From an uncultured Clostridia bacterium (GTDB lineage Bacteria; Bacillota; Clostridia; Christensenellales; Borkfalkiaceae), in contig CANRCK010000008.1 in NCBI GenBank assembly GCA_947629095.1, positions 1 to 57,980 of the forward strand: a DNA stretch of 57,980 bases. The letters run 5' to 3'. The notes below the pieces were generated by a model. That model worked only from the letters and a program-made list of their open reading frames with translations, had not been told where the DNA came from and made no database searches. Positions 56,062 to 57,980 of the stretch are shown one piece after another. A program made the translations under genes and the position numbers. The first letter of the stretch is position 1. Each line of letters starts with the position of its first letter.

Positions 56062-56072
56062 ATTTGTAGTAA

Positions 56073-56939
56073 ATGACAAATATTTTTATAAGTTCTTATG
56101 AAGAATTGATTGAAAAAATCAAAGAAATAACTTCCAAACCGATTTTGATTTTTTCTGATAAAGAAAAAAGAGGATACTATTTTAGGGGGCACGCAAATAA
56201 GGATTGGAAGTTGTTGCCCACTCTATTAAGAGATAAAAATGCGCAAGAAGATAAAGAGTTATCAGAGTCATTGTGCATAGATGAAAACGATAAAAGTAAA
56301 ATGTCATTAGCTGTCGCACAACACTACGGTAGAAAAACGAGGTGCCTTGATTTTACAAGTAATTATAAAACTGCTTTGTATTTTGCGAGCAATCCGGATA
56401 GCTCGGATTATGATAAAGACGGGGCAATTATTATTCTTGAAAGAGATTATCATCTTCCTAATTGGTTCACTAATTATTTGGTTTATTTTGTGGCAACAGA
56501 TAATAGAAGCTATGTATCTGCTTGGGAATATGCGAATGAAATTTTGCAGAAAAATGAAATTGTTAGTGAGTTCATTAGAACGGGCAGAAATTTGGCAATA
56601 GATGACGTAGAATCTGAAATTCAAGCCTATTTAAGTAAGGGTTTTATGGTGGATTTTAGAAATAATGATTGCGGGTTTGAGCGAATTAAAAAGCAAGAAG
56701 CGGCATTGTATTACTTTGGTTCAAAGTTTTATGCGGATAGTGAAAATGAAAGATATTATCATGACCCAGATGACCTTTCAAGATATTGGAGTTCGCAAAA
56801 TATGCTTAATATCGATTTGCATAACCTTTCAGATCCCCACCTTGGAGATGATTATTGCACTAAAATAATTTTCCCACAAAGATTGAAAAAAGAAATTTAT
56901 GAAAAAATAGAAATTAAAGCGGCTGATTTGGGATTATAA
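56073..56939 (+). CDS. FRG-domain protein
   Basis: This 288-residue protein has the FRG domain signature YYFRGHANKDWKLLPTLLR near residue 35 and AQHYGRKTRCLDFTSNYKTALYFA near 81, the conserved features of the PF08867 family. FRG proteins often sit in phage-defence loci and their activity is not settled. It starts 11 bp after the methylase stop with no clear SD. It is A/T-rich. Its presence inside a methylase-helicase operon suggests it is an effector or accessory part of the system. Confidence 0.88.
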   Translation: MTNIFISSYEELIEKIKEITSKPILIFSDKEKRGYYFRGHANKDWKLLPTLLRDKNAQEDKELSESLCIDENDKSKMSLAVAQHYGRKTRCLDFTSNYKTALYFASNPDSSDYDKDGAIIILERDYHLPNWFTNYLVYFVATDNRSYVSAWEYANEILQKNEIVSEFIRTGRNLAIDDVESEIQAYLSKGFMVDFRNNDCGFERIKKQEAALYYFGSKFYADSENERYYHDPDDLSRYWSSQNMLNIDLHNLSDPHLGDDYCTKIIFPQRLKKEIYEKIEIKAADLGL

Positions 56940-56996
56940 AATTAAAAATTCAAATTGTAAAATAAAAAATGATTTACAATATTAAGGAGGTAATTT

Positions 56997-57167
56997 GTGT
57001 TTTATCTGCAATTAGCAATAGGCGAATTAAAAAAACAAACGGCGCAAAATGTTGTAGATATATTTTATCCTAAAAACTCTTATATGAATTTATGGCTAAC
57101 ACACTGGATTAACGTTTTTGCTACCTGCGACAAAATAAAAACTTTTACTGATTACATAAGGTATTGA
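56997..57167 (+). CDS. 56-residue ORF before the nuclease-helicase
   Basis: A GTG start follows a perfect AAGGAGG SD at 56984-56990. The peptide begins MFYLQLAIGELKKQ and has a Trp/aromatic-rich middle (NSYMNLWLTHWINVF). It ends one base before the next ATG, so it is probably coupled to the nuclease-helicase. No family is recognised. The strong SD argues that it is a real gene rather than spacer. Confidence 0.55.
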   Translation: MFYLQLAIGELKKQTAQNVVDIFYPKNSYMNLWLTHWINVFATCDKIKTFTDYIRY

Positions 57168-57168
57168 T

Positions 57169-57980
57169 ATGCCGAATTCATTTTTCCCGAAAAGGGGCGA
57201 GGCGCAACCTAAAATATACGCTTACAGCGACAGTCGATTCCCCAATATGCTGAAAGTGGGCTACACCACGAAAAGCGTTGAAGAGCGCGTTGCCGAGCAG
57301 TACCCCACCCTCACCCCCGAAAGGTCGTATAAAATAGAATATATCGCGCCCGCAATGAAGAACGACGGCACGACTTTCACCGACCACGACGTACATAAGG
57401 TGTTGAAAAACAAAGGGTTTTCAAACCCAAACGGCGAATGGTTCAAGTGCTCGGTTAAAGACGTTGAAGCGGCAATATATGCCGTTAAATCGGGCAAAGT
57501 CAACATTGAAAACCGCAATCAAACCTTTTGTATGCGACCCGAACAGCGCGAAGCCGTGCAAAAAACAGCCGAATATTTCACCGCGTATATGGCGGAGGAA
57601 AACGGCAAGTCGCCTCACTTTTTATGGAATTGCAAAATGCGCTTCGGCAAGACTTTTGCAACCTATCAGCTCGCCAAAGAGTTGGGCTTTACCAAAGTTT
57701 TGGTGCTCACATTCAAGCCCGCAGTTCAAAGCGCGTGGGAAGAAGACCTTTTAACTCACGTCGATTTCGAGGGCTGGCAGTTCATCGCAAGGGGCGGGCT
57801 TACCTATGAAGAAATTGACCATAACAAGCCCTTTGTGTGCTTTGCTTCGTTTCAGGACTTTTTGGGCAAGAACAAAGCGGGTGGAATAAAGCTCAAAAAC
57901 GAGTGGGCGCACACCGTGGCGTGGGATATGGTCGTATTTGACGAATATCACTACGGCGCGTGGCGTGAGAACGCGAAAGA
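57169..57980 (+). CDS. GIY-YIG nuclease fused to SF2 helicase (cut by window edge)
   Basis: The first 270 residues of a larger protein are in view. Residues 15-95 match the GIY-YIG/T5orf172 nuclease pattern (KIYAYSDSRFPNMLKVGYTT, then GEWFKC). A helicase core follows, with Walker A-like NCKMRFGKTFATYQLAKELG near 155, VLVLTFKPAVQSAW, and a DEAD-box-type Walker B VFDEYHYGAW near 257. It is likely the restriction or translocation component of the methylase locus. The AAGGT SD is weak, and the start lies one base after the upstream small ORF. The remainder lies beyond the right edge. Confidence 0.88.
   Translation, partial: MPNSFFPKRGEAQPKIYAYSDSRFPNMLKVGYTTKSVEERVAEQYPTLTPERSYKIEYIAPAMKNDGTTFTDHDVHKVLKNKGFSNPNGEWFKCSVKDVEAAIYAVKSGKVNIENRNQTFCMRPEQREAVQKTAEYFTAYMAEENGKSPHFLWNCKMRFGKTFATYQLAKELGFTKVLVLTFKPAVQSAWEEDLLTHVDFEGWQFIARGGLTYEEIDHNKPFVCFASFQDFLGKNKAGGIKLKNEWAHTVAWDMVVFDEYHYGAWRENAK

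Overview
The window looks like the chromosome of an uncultured gut-type member of the Bacillota, class Clostridia. The evidence is Gram-positive Shine-Dalgarno sites, promoters of the TTGACA/TATAAT type with 17-bp spacing, single-membrane lipoproteins, a MsmX-driven LplABC-type sugar importer, IspD-IspF fusion, RqcP, YitT and RadA. No ribosomal protein genes flank rpoBC, and there is no 16S or 23S rRNA in view, so I do not go below class.

Layout. (1) 174-10283, minus strand: a sulfur and methionine block that reads from a consensus promoter at 10255-10283. In order it encodes a gamma-replacing PLP enzyme, a MalY/PatB cystathionine beta-lyase, a LysR regulator, MetF, a stand-alone methionine synthase reactivation domain, B12-dependent MetH without that domain, an ECF-type S component and two lipoproteins. 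The last lipoprotein has a DUF4430-like (transcobalamin beta-domain-like) pattern, so the tail of the operon may be a cobalamin uptake unit that feeds MetH. (2) 10377-28007: housekeeping genes. These are popT, rpoB-rpoC (RpoB carries a long acidic tail), rqcP-yitT-ispDF-radA, a Gfo/Idh/MocA oxidoreductase, and a divergent XRE repressor/zinc-ribbon membrane protein pair with two perfect operators. (3) 28087-47682: a fructan utilisation locus. Nine minus-strand genes run from lplB to msmX (importer, two GH32 enzymes, CBM-type lipoprotein, fructokinase, ATPase). They are preceded by a 1146-residue membrane-anchored GH32 and a 1095-residue modular lipoprotein, with a divergent LacI-family regulator.

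The locus has two unusual features. All three of its promoters carry the same cassette: TTGACA, then a 14-bp palindromic site starting 17 bp upstream of the -35 edge, then a second site exactly 33 bp further. Also, the big GH32 has a module inserted in its catalytic domain that matches the repeat unit of the modular lipoprotein in circularly permuted order.

(4) 47707-50893: a self-contained transcription unit for a 33-residue peptide, an XRE regulator, and a divergent four-gene cluster of secreted and membrane beta-proteins of unknown role. (5) 50962-51514: a 5S rRNA gene with a broken duplicate downstream. (6) 51712-57980: an accessory island. It has two unknown minus-strand genes, a 70-nt small-RNA-like unit, an XRE controller with a palindromic operator, two adenine-methyltransferase-like proteins (one lacking the NPPY motif), an FRG-domain protein, a 56-residue ORF and a GIY-YIG/helicase protein cut by the right edge. 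This is a restriction-modification-like defence locus whose composition I cannot match to a named system.
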